This document shows, one piece after another, positions 41,876-53,792 of a stretch of DNA of 64,000 bases. Each line of letters opens with the position of its first letter. Positions within the stretch are counted from its first letter, which is position 1. This stretch comes from Procambarus clarkii (lineage: Eukaryota; Arthropoda; Malacostraca; Decapoda; Cambaridae), in NCBI RefSeq assembly GCF_040958095.1, contig NC_091220.1, positions 22,300,439 to 22,364,438 of the forward strand, read 5' to 3'. A program made the translations under genes and the position numbers. Under the pieces are notes generated by a model. That model was not told where the DNA came from and did not search any database. It worked only from the letters and a program-made list of their open reading frames with translations.

Positions 41876-42190
41876 ATGAACCAACAACCCCATCTTCATC
41901 CTGTAGACGATTGCTTGCTGGAATATTCCAGAACTGTATCTGGTTGTAGCAACATAGATCCTATTCGCCTACTAAATATTTGGAACAGCCTCAGGGTCGA
42001 TAACAACCTTCGCCCAATAAATATAACACCGGACACTCTGAACATAATTGACCCAAATCGGTTTCCTATCGACAACCCAACTTTACATGCTCCTGAGACA
42101 TCCAATCCCCCCCTCCCATTATCTTGTCCACCAATCCAAAGTCCCCCAATTACTCCAGCTGAACTCTGTAACAATCACCTCATCAACTAA
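41876..42190 (+). CDS. Small Pro-rich hypothetical protein, 104 aa
   Basis: Starts at an ATG downstream of a good TATA box. The C-terminal half is Pro-rich (SNPPLPLSCPP, SPPITPAELC); the N-terminal half holds DPIRLLNIWNSLRVDNNLRP. No domain is recognised. Its stop overlaps the ATG of a 39-codon ORF (TAATG), which hints at coupled translation or a frameshifted longer protein. Confidence 0.5.
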   Translation: MNQQPHLHPVDDCLLEYSRTVSGCSNIDPIRLLNIWNSLRVDNNLRPINITPDTLNIIDPNRFPIDNPTLHAPETSNPPLPLSCPPIQSPPITPAELCNNHLIN

Positions 42191-42309
42191 TGATCTTAAC
42201 CCACCCTCTAAGAGAACATAGAAAATCGATTAGATCAGCAGAAATAACAAGATCCAACAGTGACAATGATTCATCTGAAAAATCGTCCAAAAGTGGAGTG
42301 GACTCATAG
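42190..42309 (+). CDS. Possible Ser-rich micro-ORF, 39 aa, overlapping the upstream stop
   Basis: The ATG at 42190 shares one base with the TAA of the 104-aa gene (TAATG). It encodes a basic then Ser/Asp-rich stretch (RSNSDNDSSEKSSK) and stops at 42307. It could be a separate small gene, or the original C-terminus of the 104-aa protein after a frameshift. Neither can be decided without a homologue. Confidence 0.3.
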   Translation: MILTHPLREHRKSIRSAEITRSNSDNDSSEKSSKSGVDS

Positions 42310-42575
42310 GATGAAAAATCTCCAGATCAAGTAAGTAATTATCAAAAGGTATCAAAGCCGAGGAAGAAAAAAATATTGTTTAAAATAGGTGGTAAAAGAA
42401 CTGTAAATTATCTGAACATAGCAAAAATCATAGTGTTGATTTTAAACATTACTGGACAATGTTGATGATTTAGTAGTTGGGGTGTTGATAACCAGTGGTG
42501 ATGATGGTGATGGTGGCTAAAGTCGAGGGGTGCTTGGGATATATATAGCTGAGCGGAAAGGGTTTAAATATTTGG

Positions 42576-42601
42576 GAGAGAGAGAGAGAGAGAGAGAGAG
42601 G
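42576..42601. repeat. (AG)n microsatellite
   Basis: Short pure AG run in the promoter-side region of the 206-aa gene. Confidence 0.9.
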
Positions 42602-42658
42602 TGACATCATATTTTAAAGGATGTGGTAACGTCAGATGATAACAAAACTTGTCCAGAG

Positions 42659-43020
42659 TATATAAACAGATGACTGTTACAGCTTAACCAGCACTACACA
42701 ACAAGCCTTTGACTGACTATAAAGCTTATCCATCTTTACAACTGAAGAGTTGCTCACTTGAAACATAAGTATGTTTTTTTTTTTATTTTTTTTTTTTTTT
42801 TTTAATTTTGTCATTGTTTATTGTTTGAGTCTTTATTTGGTTCATTTTGAAACATAAGGTATATTTTAAAAACTTTTTGTTTAATTTTTTGTATCACTAT
42901 TTAATTCTTTAGAAAGGATTGTTTTAATAATTCTAGGCTTTGGTTCTGTATCAGACGTTTTTGTTAATTAATTTTTTAAATATTTAGGATAACGATTTAA
43001 CTGATTTTGTTTTTTCGTAG
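42659..43020 (+). promoter_or_regulatory. TATA box and probable 5'UTR intron of the 206-aa gene
   Basis: TATATAAA at 42659-42666 is followed by a leader. A donor-like AA|GTATGT at 42768/42769 and an acceptor-like TTTTTTCGTAG ending at 43020, directly before the ATG, bracket a T-rich 252-bp stretch with no coding content. This reads as a spliced leader-exon arrangement, but it is not proven. Confidence 0.4.
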
Positions 43021-43641
43021 ATGAAAGAAGTCTCTCAACATCGCTGTCGTCGTTCACGTCGATCGAAGAATGATAAATATCTTCTACCCCAGAAAATAAA
43101 AAGAGAGGATGCCCAGAGGTATGGACAACTTGGTAACAAAAATTGTGGCCCACATATGAACCCCTATAGATGGATGGTTGGTTTTAATACTGAAGAAAAG
43201 AAAGGAAGGATCTTAAGGAGCAAACCATGTTCTTATATATGCACCTTATTTATCACATTCGATCCATTTAATCCACATGAAGATGGACTATTAGACTGGG
43301 ATATTAACATTGAGATAGAACGTAATTTAAATACATCCTGCCTTGAAATTCAATTTGAAGGCAAGGATTCAGAATGTGATTTTGTGGATCTGAGAGGACA
43401 TTTTGGACTAACTGATCTCAAGGAGATATTTAAAAGAATAATATATATTCTCCCAGAAGTCGAGCTATCCAAAATATTCAAAATAATCCCATCCTTTAAA
43501 GATAAAAAGGTTTTAAAGCATACTGAAAAGATTAAAAGTCTTTTCACAATTGAAAAGTATAGGTGTAGATTTGCAAATTTTTATAGTGTATTATTCCCAC
43601 CTTATATTGTTACTAAACTGGAGTATTTGCTTGGTAAATAA
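43021..43641 (+). CDS. Hypothetical protein, 206 aa, paralogue of the 320-aa protein
   Basis: Starts at ATG 43021, immediately after the acceptor-like tract. The N-terminus is very basic (HRCRRSRRSKNDK), suggesting nucleic-acid binding or nuclear targeting. The middle has an acidic DPFNPHEDGLLDWDINIEIE stretch. The C-terminus carries NFYSVLFPPYIVTKLEYL, which matches KFYSYLSPDYVVTKMVAYL in the 320-aa protein at 40493. No known fold is recognised. Confidence 0.6.
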   Translation: MKEVSQHRCRRSRRSKNDKYLLPQKIKREDAQRYGQLGNKNCGPHMNPYRWMVGFNTEEKKGRILRSKPCSYICTLFITFDPFNPHEDGLLDWDINIEIERNLNTSCLEIQFEGKDSECDFVDLRGHFGLTDLKEIFKRIIYILPEVELSKIFKIIPSFKDKKVLKHTEKIKSLFTIEKYRCRFANFYSVLFPPYIVTKLEYLLGK

Positions 43642-45891
43642 CAGTGTTTGTAATTTGGGACTAAGTTGGATTTGTGCTGATTGATTGATGAGGTATGGGG
43701 GCAAGAGTTGTTTGTCTCCTAATTCATATATCTTATAGGATCTAAGTTGGATTTGTGATGACAGGAAAATATTTATTATTTGTTTGTCGAACTTAATTAA
43801 GCTTTGTTTATTAGACAAATCAGGTCTCGCATAGTAGGCAGAGTACTGTGTTCTAGCTAGTATGCAAGGCCCGATTTACCACATCATCAGTGGGATTTTC
43901 GTTATTAAACAAACAATTTGTACCCCAATCATTGATTTAACATAAACTATATGATTTACATTTTACATTGAAATATTTTTTTTTTTACATACCACCACTA
44001 CAAAAGCTCTAAAGTCCTCCATATTATTGTAAAAAAAAAGAGAGATAATGTTTACTGAAAAATGAGTAGTAGTATTAAGGGGTAAAGTAAAAGTTGTTCA
44101 ATTTGTTTATAAATTTATTTATGAAATGGTTATAGAAAGAGCTGCAACTGGTCCAAGTTTCAGCATCACACCCTAAACAGAAAAGGAGAAAAAAAATACA
44201 CAACGTATTATGCAACGAATTTTCAACATTTTCAAATAATTTCAGGGAACACATGTGTCAACAAAAATATTTCTATAACAATCAGATATTAAATTTAGCA
44301 CATAATAAAGGATTCTATTGATCAGTTTTATCAAAAGAAGTGTTTAGTGCAATAATATAATTATTCAAAGTTACCCTTCCAAAAATATACAATATTTGAT
44401 GTTTAATCAACAAATGGACTTTGGACTAAAATGTCTCAATAGGTTTGTAGAAGCACAAACTCTATAAGGTGTAATTTGCATGTAAATTGATTAATAAATG
44501 AAAGCTGAGAAACACCTTGAAGTTGTAAATTACTTACCTGAGTAAAATAAGATCAAAGTTCGGCCACCTGTAGTCGAGTGTGTCATCGACCGATTTCGTT
44601 CATAATTGGCACCCTTGTAGATAGGCATCCATTGAGCAAGGTATGCAATATCCTGCACATACATATTACCAGACTTCGACTTGTAGACGGCACTGCCACA
44701 CCAGCCACAGCAGTAAATGTAGATGGCACTGTCGTGGCCGTTCCATACCCACTGCCACACCAGCCACAGCAGGATGTGTGAGGAGGGTCGAAGCGGGGTG
44801 TGGCTGCTGTGTCATGCCTCTCACAGCTGAGGCGGGGAGGCCGCCTGTATCTTCACTTGATAATAACCTCCCTTGTGCTACAGCGTCTCTCCTTTCCAGC
44901 CAACGACGGCGACCGCGTGTCAAATTGGCTACTCTTGCATTCAGACCCTTCCGTTTATAGTCATTGTGCGCTAGACGCTACAAAAGCGAGATTCCAGGAG
45001 CAAAAATGGAGCGCGCATCAACACCCTCCACTCTCAACAGGACACAACATGTGACTGGTAGCTGGCTGCCTCTCCCACCCCCGCTAGGAGACGGTTGCCA
45101 TTGAGTGTATATTTGTTGTCATATATACAGAGTTATTTCCGACGTTATTACGGAAAAATTGACGTTTAGAACGTACGACGCAATACTCTTTGTCGCGCCA
45201 CAGCCGCGGGGCACCGGATTCTGCAAAATTACGCATGGAAATGTACCATAAATACTTTAATTTATATCATAACATTCTCGGGTTTGCGCCAAAGTGTTAC
45301 CAGAACGTTGTAGTATTTTTATAAATTTTTCAAAAAGATTCGATTTTTCCGAATTTTTGTGATGATAAGCCCCCTTAAGAAGATGAAAATATTACATAAT
45401 ATATAATTAATGAATAATGAATAGTTCATTCCCTTTTTTGAAAGGAGAGGGAGTATTCCAAAGTGTAATTTATTTTATGTTTGCCGTACAAATTAATTAA
45501 ATGTTTAAATGGTGGTGAAAGAATATTCATTTTTCTGAAACATATTCTTCATATACCTCTCTCATTCAAACGAAGGAAAGGGAAACTAAAGTCACTGTTT
45601 AATTTTACACAACAAAACATTTATCTTCATCATCAGCATGTCAAAAAAAAATGACAAGAGCAAGGTAATAGTAGTATACAAGACAAAGAACGCAATGAGT
45701 TTGTGATTTAAATTTTTACATTGAACGACAATTACATTATTACAATGTGTACTACAATATTGACCTACCTTATGTTAAATGTGGTTAAGAACTTATTACT
45801 GTGTCTTTGAAGCTATACAAAAATAATAAAAACATCTCGAGCATAAACATTGATATAAAAATTAAATAATAATATATATTTATAAGAAATA
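43642..45891. other. 2.2-kb stretch without a supported gene
   Basis: 44500-45240 is more GC-rich than the surrounding viral-like DNA and has an imperfect direct repeat of about 57 bp (GGCACTGCCACACCAGCCACAGCAG near 44690 and 44750, in shorter shared blocks). Overlapping frames on both strands at 44530-45054 have no domain and look like chance. 45380-45890 is AT-rich. The GC change suggests a piece of host DNA inserted in, or flanked by, the viral-like block. Confidence 0.5.
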
Positions 45892-47553
45892 ATGTCAGTC
45901 TACGATGACATAACCATGGCACAACTAGCCAGATTAATAAGACCATGGAGAACTTTTATATCTTCGATTAAATACGACGATGAACTAACAAGAATGATAT
46001 ATCTATATTATGCCGATAGACTTGATATTACTCTGGAATTACATTGCAATGTACCACCACCAATGGTACATCGTGTGCATAAAACATACAGTGTATCAAT
46101 AACGCCCGTAACTCTTTATTCGATAAAATTTTGGATGGGAACGAATAAAAAAGGGTATCCCGTGGCATCACAATTGCAATTTATAATGCGAGTTATGGTA
46201 ACTGACAGGAAAACGGGAAAATATTATTATTTGTTTGTAGAACTTATCACTAACCGCGACGAACGGCGTTCTGACGATGATACAAGCGTCTAACGAAGAA
46301 AGAGAAGCTCTGAAAGAGATGATGAGAGCCGATGGAATAAGAATCCCTTTATCATCATCATCATCATCATCTTATTCATATAATAAAGTTTGTCAAACTG
46401 CAAAAGAGAAGCTTTTGAGATTGAAACGATATTTCAATCGACATTATTACTTTAGGTATATGATGTTCGACAATATACAGTGGGAATTAACCAGAGATGC
46501 TATTGCTTTCGAAGCCTGGTTATATGGCCAAGAATGGTCTGAATACGCTCATGAAAAGAGAATTCAACACGAAAAATATTGCTTGTTCAACGACAGAGAG
46601 TTTCAACTAACAAAGTTGCACATGAAACCCAGTTTTAAGTTTTTTTTAGAAGGTTCGTGCATATGTATGACTGTGGGAAAATTGGTTACACCATACTTTG
46701 GAATAAGGACACTACTACCACATATCGGGTATTTAGCGATTGTGAGGAAGAATACTCTGAAATTTTTTGTGGTACTGATCATTTATTAAATCACGTCGAC
46801 AGAGTGTATCATGTGAATCAATTTGGTAACTGGTGGCATGATGATGGTGATGGAAGAAACATGGAACCATGTGTGAATTCATATGGTGAACTAATTGCAC
46901 GCATGCATGTGAAAAATTATGGAAAAATTTATTTCGAAATGATCATAGTAACTTATAGCACCCCATTCGACGTACTATCTGAATGTATTCTTTTTCTAAC
47001 CCGAGATCTCAAACTCTTTGTGGATATTATTCAAACGGGGAACAAGGATGAAATTTATAGTTTTATCGTTCGAGACGAGGGTTTATCAACATCTCCGCAC
47101 AAATATGACAATCGTTTACGAGCTATATGTACTCGGGCAGTTATAAGTTATTTTTTGGATGTTAGAACAACAGAATGGGGTTGGACAGCGGCCACTCTGT
47201 GCGAAGAAATGGTTTCCACCCTCCAGATCCCGGATTCCTTTAAATATCAATTTATCGATGATGAACTTAAATGGAGTCTAATGGTTAGTTCCTGGAAGAG
47301 AGCCGTGGAAGATTTGACATTAGATGATAATATAGCTGAACGGAGCAAGGCTGCATTTATGGCTAAATCGCAAAAACTGGATAAATTGATAGATGAAAAA
47401 ATAGCGGTCACACTGGAGTACTTGAGCCAGCAGGGATGTCTTGATGAGTTGGATATATATACATTATTTTATGCTTCTTTAGTAAAAGATCCTATTATAA
47501 ACTTGGATTATGCTTCTTTGGCCATAATATGGGGAACCATTAAAGAACAATAA
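45892..47553 (+). pseudogene. Family A divergent copy, broken into three frames
   Basis: This is the most complete divergent family A gene. The ATG at 45892 opens a frame with FWMGTNKKGYPVASQLQFIMRV. At about 46275 roughly 35 codons (the CEHNF-to-SIFL segment) are deleted with a frame change. A second frame from 46277 (MIQASNEEREALKEMM, DGIRIP, a poly-Ser run, YFRYMMFDNIQWELT) shifts again near 46655 into the frame ending 47553 (YRVFSDCEEE, LTRDLKLFVDIIQ, SLMVSSWKRAV). The tail extends about 80 residues beyond the other copies. Divergence shows it split off before the recent A expansion. Confidence 0.8.
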
Positions 47554-47568
47554 ATGAGGGCGCTGGGG

Positions 47569-47690
47569 CATCTTCCCGCTCTCACAGTAGGGAAGGAGGG
47601 GAGGGGGGGCCATCTTCCCGCTCTCACAGTAGGGAAGGAGGGGAAGGGGGGGGGGCATCTTCCCGCTCTCTCAGTAGGGAGGTGAAATAT
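47569..47690. repeat. Three tandem copies of a 40-45 bp G-rich unit
   Basis: CATCTTCCCGCTCTC begins at 47569, 47611 and 47656, each followed by CAGTAGGGAAGGAGGGG-type purine runs. It directly adjoins a SINE. Confidence 0.85.
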
Positions 47691-47691
47691 G

Positions 47692-47866
47692 TGTATGGGT
47701 GTACTCCTGTCCGTGGTGGTTCCCTATTTACTACCGAGTGAACAGGAGCACCAGGGTGAAAGAAAATGACCATTTGTTTCTGCTTTTTTTTCTGGGGATC
47801 AAACCCGGGCCCTTAGGACTACCACCCTAGAGCGCTGTCCACTCAGCCGCCAGGCCCTGTGTACTC
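47692..47866 (-). mobile_element. tRNA-derived SINE, second type
   Basis: The minus strand has a tRNA-like head: GGCGGCTGAGTGGACAGCG (box A), a GGGTTTGATCCCC box B-like site, then a body with ACAAATGGTCATTTTC and CACCCTGGTGCTCCTG. It resembles an abundant decapod SINE type from memory. It is inserted inside the virus-like block just after the divergent family A copy. Confidence 0.65.
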
Positions 47867-48150
47867 GCCTAATTTTGCTTACCTTGCGGGTGTTGAGCTC
47901 TGACTCTTTAGTCCCGCCTCTCAACTGTCAATCAACTGGTGTACAGATTCCTGAGCCTATTGGGCTCTATCATATCTACATTTGAAACTGTGTATGGAGT
48001 CAGCCTCCACCACACCACTACCTAGTGCATTCCATCCTAACTACTGACATTGAAAAAGTTCTTTCTAACGTCCCTGTGGCTCATGTGGGTACTCAATACC
48101 CACCTGTGTTCCCTTGTGTGTGTACCACCCATGTTAAATAATTCATCCTT
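47867..48150 (-). mobile_element. LINE 3'-end fragment
   Basis: The minus strand encodes the C-terminus of a LINE reverse-transcriptase ORF (MGGTHTREHRW, then SHRDVRKNFFNV, a gap, then VEADSIHSFKCRYDRAQ) followed by a 3'UTR-like stretch. It has lost a few bases in the middle, so the frame is broken. Confidence 0.6.
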
Positions 48151-48554
48151 TTCTACCTTATCAATTCCCCGTGTGCGTGTGTGCGTGTGCGATAGACACG
48201 CTTTGCCCGCAGATAGTATCAGTTAAGCCTTTCCAGGAGTAAACTGGAAAGAGATTGAAAAGCTTGCAAGCCCTTTTACCGGGAGAAGCCAACGTGTTTT
48301 GCTCGAGTGTTCGTGTCTTGAGGAAACACGGTCGCGTCGCCGCCTGGTTGATTATGCTTGAGGAAGGCAGGTATCAAGCAGGAGAGAAGGAAGGAGGTGG
48401 GTAGGTGGGGAGGTGTTAGGGGTGAGGTAATGTGCAGTATCTCCCTCCTTGCCTTCTACTCTCATCCCTCCCAGCCTATGTAGAAAAAAATCACTCAACC
48501 AACGTTACCAGGTTTTTGTAACATACACACATTGAGGAGCATTGGGCAACTCAA
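48151..48554. other. Host-like repeat-flank DNA, nothing recognised
   Basis: Contains a GTGTGCGTGTGTGC run and G/A-rich sequence, of more balanced composition than the viral-like DNA on either side. No gene. Confidence 0.45.
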
Positions 48555-48716
48555 TTCATACATTTTGTATGGTTTAGTGACGCTGACGACCACTGCTATT
48601 TAATGAAACTCGTTCACGTGTCTAAAACAGTGGTGACATATTTATTGGGATTGTGTAAGAGACACAAAGCACTGTGTAGTATTTTAAACTATTTTACTGA
48701 ATTGATTATGTTATAA
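48555..48716 (+). pseudogene. Orphan family A-like C-terminal tail, copy 2
   Basis: Parallel to 38941-39102: open for 53 codons, with mostly synonymous or conservative changes (GDGDD versus DADD region, M to V, S to N). The following 130 bp also match the flank at 39103-39240, so the two are a segmental duplicate. Confidence 0.5.
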
Positions 48717-48859
48717 AATACTTGTTTATTATTCTTATAATAAATAAATCTTGAAGTTGGGAGCAAATGCTAAAAGTATAAATAAAAACCATTGATGAAT
48801 CTTAGTAATGTAATAATGCTCAACCAATTAATTCACATATTTCTTTCCATTAGAAAGGG

Positions 48860-49050
48860 AACTTAAGTGACTGACTGGACTCTGGCCAATGGTAGATTTA
48901 ACCAGTTCAGTTAGCATTTTCTGCACTTCAGAGTTACCTACTTCTTCCATTAATCGCAAGGTAACATTTTGTAAATGATCCACACTATCTTTAGTTAGCA
49001 CCTTAATAACAGTTATATGGGTAGTTAATTTATATTGGGGATATTTGTAT
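48860..49050 (-). pseudogene. Family B C-terminal fragment
   Basis: The minus strand carries about 55 codons of the family B C-terminus (an ITVI stretch, DSVDHLQNV, MLTELVKSTIGQSPV), with a deletion in the coiled coil. No start codon. Confidence 0.65.
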
Positions 49051-49169
49051 ATTAATTTTATTTAACAGTTCTAAAGTTATATATATAGAAATAGAAATTT
49101 AGTAGCCACACTCCTACTAACATTCGGAATATTCAGCTGCACAAAGCTTTTAAAAAAAACATTTTATCA

Positions 49170-50495
49170 ATGTTTCCCTTTAAATCTTTTTCATCTTCGA
49201 TTACATCAAGTTCCCAAATAGAACAATATTTAGACAAAGATAATTCTTATCTTTTAAATATTACTTTAGAACCATGTATAATTAAATTAAAGCCATTTCT
49301 TAGACACAATATTGTAATTGTAAATGTTTATGCTATAAAAATATGGATGGGATCTACTCGAAAAAGATATCCTGCGGCATCCCAATTACAATTTATACTA
49401 CGAGTCGTAGTTAAGGAGCATGAAAGATATTGTTCTTATATGTTTGTTGAACTCTTCTCTAACATTGACCAAAGAAGCATCATGTTCTGTGGACAGAATT
49501 TCCAGGATCCCTGTCATTATGACTTAAAATTGCCTATCACGGGATATAGGTCCTACGCCAAAGATCCTTCCATATTTCTGATGACGATACAAGCTTCCAA
49601 TCAGGAACGAGAAGCTCTGAGAGAGATGATGATAGCAGACGGAATATCGATTCCATCGCCATGTAGCAAAGTTGATCAGGGTGCGCTGAAAAGGCTTATG
49701 TCCCTCAAACAATATTTGAATCGGCATTATTATTTTAGGTACATGATGTTTAAAAATATACGTTGGGAATTAACCCGAGATTTGAGAGCTTACGAAGCAT
49801 GGTTGAAAAATACAAAATGGCTTACCTGCATTGATGACAGGATGATTCAACATATGCGGTATTGTTTACATAAAAAATTTGGTTGTAACGACCCTCGTGA
49901 AGATATAATTTATAGGGACCCCAACTATAAAATTAGATCTCATTTAGGGGTACCCGAATATTGTGATAAATGGCCTAAAAATTATACATTTCGGGTTTTC
50001 AGTGATGGTGATGAAAAGTGTGATGATATATGTTGTATTACACTACGAAACCTTGACCGAATTTATCATTTAAATTCGGCGAAGAGCGAATTAATTGCTC
50101 GAATAGTGGTGAAAGAATACGGATCATTTTATGTAGAAAAGGTAAAACGCGTACTTTTCATAACCCGAAATCCCCATCTCTTTATGGACATCATTCAAAC
50201 GGGAGAAAAGGAAGAAATCTGTCGTTTTATTATAGAAGACGAAGGTTTATCATCATCATCATCACCACCACCTCCAAATAGTTTGCAGGCAATGTGCGTC
50301 AATCAATTTGTGAATTCCTTTTTGGATATTAATAATTGGACCGTGGCCTGCTTACGTACAGCAATCAACACCAACCATAATATTCCTTCTTTTTTAAAAC
50401 GCCAATTAATCAACGAAGTTCAACGGAATCTAATGATTAGATCGTGGGAAAGAGCAGTGGCAGAAGAACCAACTATTGGACTTTTATTTTACTGA
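49170..50495 (+). CDS. Family A protein, intact copy 2, 441 aa
   Basis: In this copy the usual ACCATGG start has changed to ACATTTT, so translation would begin at the next ATG (49170, MFPFKSFSSSITSSSQI), five codons later. All conserved blocks follow without interruption: VNVYAIKIWMGSTRKRYPAA, SNIDQRSIMFC, GYRSYAKDPSIFLMTIQASNQ, LNRHYYFRYMMFKNIRWELT, RVFSDGDEKCDDICC, FITRNPHLFMDIIQ, then a Ser/Pro hinge shortened by loss of the CKNTYKP segment, and NLMIRSWERAV. It ends LLFY-stop. A TATATATA run lies about 90 bases upstream. A family B relic follows on the opposite strand. Confidence 0.76.
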   Translation: MFPFKSFSSSITSSSQIEQYLDKDNSYLLNITLEPCIIKLKPFLRHNIVIVNVYAIKIWMGSTRKRYPAASQLQFILRVVVKEHERYCSYMFVELFSNIDQRSIMFCGQNFQDPCHYDLKLPITGYRSYAKDPSIFLMTIQASNQEREALREMMIADGISIPSPCSKVDQGALKRLMSLKQYLNRHYYFRYMMFKNIRWELTRDLRAYEAWLKNTKWLTCIDDRMIQHMRYCLHKKFGCNDPREDIIYRDPNYKIRSHLGVPEYCDKWPKNYTFRVFSDGDEKCDDICCITLRNLDRIYHLNSAKSELIARIVVKEYGSFYVEKVKRVLFITRNPHLFMDIIQTGEKEEICRFIIEDEGLSSSSSPPPPNSLQAMCVNQFVNSFLDINNWTVACLRTAINTNHNIPSFLKRQLINEVQRNLMIRSWERAVAEEPTIGLLFY

Positions 50496-50644
50496 ATTGA
50501 TTATGTTATAAAATATATATGTTTATTATTATTCTAATAAATAAATCTAAAGTTGGAAGCAAATGCTAAAAGTATAAATAAAAACCATTGATGAATCTTA
50601 ATAATGTAATAATGCCCAATCAATTAATTCACATATCATTCTTT

Positions 50645-50945
50645 ACATTAGATAGGGAACTTAAGTGACTGACTGGATTCTGGCCGATGATAGATTTAAC
50701 CAGCTCAGTTATCATTTTCTGTATTTCAGAGTTTTACGTACTTCTTCCGTTAGTCGCTAGGCAACATTTTGTAAATGATCCACACTATCTTGAAGCCTCG
50801 ATAATTTAGTTAGCAACTCAATACCAGTTATAAGGGTGGTTAATTTATATTTGGGATATTTAGCAAAATCTATTGAAGGTTTCGGTAATCTACCTTTGGT
50901 TTCCAGGTAATTAAGACCTATAAATAGGTGCTGAAAACTTGTACC
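50645..50945 (-). pseudogene. Family B fragment (C-terminal two-thirds)
   Basis: Minus strand: NYLETKGRLPKPSIDFAKYP, the THITGIELLTKLSRLQDSVDHLQNVA region, then a frameshift near 50745 and MITELVKSIIGQS. The N-terminal third is missing, and the fragment is fused to the tail of the adjoining family A gene. Confidence 0.7.
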
Positions 50946-52369
50946 TATCGTATCCCTCATTAATTTCTACCGGAAATTCAGTAGTTGTTTCATCTGCTAC
51001 TGCTCTTTCCCAAGATCTAATCATTAGATTCCGTTGAACTTCATTGATTATTTGGCGTTTTAAAAAATGAGGAATATTAGGGTTGGTGTATATTGCTCTA
51101 CGTAAGCAGGCCACGTTCCAATATCCCATTCTATTAATATCCAAAAAGGAATTCACAAATTGATTGACGCACATTGCCTGCAAACTATTTGGCTTGTAGG
51201 TGTTTTTACATGGAGGTGGTGGTGATGATGATGATGATGATGATGATGATAAACCTTCGTCTTCTATAATAAAACGACAGATTTCTTCCTTTTCTCCCGT
51301 TTGAATGAGGTCCATAAAGAGATGGGGATTTCGGGTTATGAAAAGTACGCCTTTTACCCTTTCTACATAAAAGGATCCATAGTCTTTCGCCACTATTCGA
51401 GCAATTAATTCTCTCTTCGCAGAATTTAAATGATAAATTCGGTCAAGGTTTCCTAGCCTAATACAACATATATCATCACACTTTTTATCACCATCACTGA
51501 AAACCCGAAAAATAGAATCTCTATCCCGCCAGTCATTACAATATTTGGGTACCCCCAAACGAGATCTAATTTCATAGTTGGGGTCCCTATAAATTATATC
51601 TTGACGAGGCTCGTTATAAAAAAATCCATCATGTAAACACTTGACGAGGCTCGTTATAAAAAGATCCATCATGTAAACAATAGGGTTTATGTTGAATCAT
51701 CCTGCGATTAACGTAGTTAAGCCATTTTTTATTTTTCAACCATGCTTCGTAATATCTCACATCTCGGGTTAATTCCCAACGTATATTTTTAAACATCATG
51801 TACCTAAAATAATAATGCCGATTCAAATATTGTTTGAGGGACATAAGCCTTTTCACCGCAGCCTGATCAACTTTACAAAATGAAGATGGAATCGATATTC
51901 CATCTGCTATCATCATCTCTCTCAGAGCTTCTCGTTCCTGCTTGGAAGCTTGTATCATCATCAGAAATATGGAAGGATCTTTGGCGTAGGACCTATATCC
52001 CGCGATAGGCACTATTTCCGGATCATGGGGATACTTGAAATTATGTTCACAAAACATGATGCTTCTTTGGTCAATGTTAGAGAAGATTTCCAAAAACCTA
52101 TAGGAACAATAAAATTTTCCATCCTCCTCATTTGCGACTCGCAGTATAAATTGTAATTGGGATGCCGCAGGATATCCTTCTTGTGTAGATCCCATCCATA
52201 TTTTTATAGCATAAACATTTACAATTTGGGGTTTAAATTCTATTTGATTTATAAATGGTTCTAAAATAATATCTGTACCATATGAACCATATTTGATGAT
52301 ATATTTCATTATTTGGGAATATGATGTAATCGAAGATGTAAAAGATTTCAAGGGAAATATGGATACCAT
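50911..52369 (-). pseudogene. Family A copy broken by a 40-bp tandem duplication
   Basis: Starts at ATG 52369 (ACCATGG). The reading frame is intact to about 51640, where 40 bp (TTGACGAGGCTCGTTATAAA block, at 51601 and again at 51641) are duplicated in tandem and shift the frame after YCLHDGSF. The downstream part continues open to 50911 with DIIYRDPNYEIR, RVFSDGDKKCDDICC, the longest poly-Ser hinge of the family (about nine Ser), and a novel tail after ERAVADETTTEF. It is a recent lesion: everything else is conserved. Confidence 0.85.

Positions 52370-53792
<1,423 letters not shown>

Noticed and set aside
44530-45054. Overlapping ORFs of 67-105 codons in the GC-richer patch
   Set aside because: They lie in conflicting frames on both strands with no domain or splice support.
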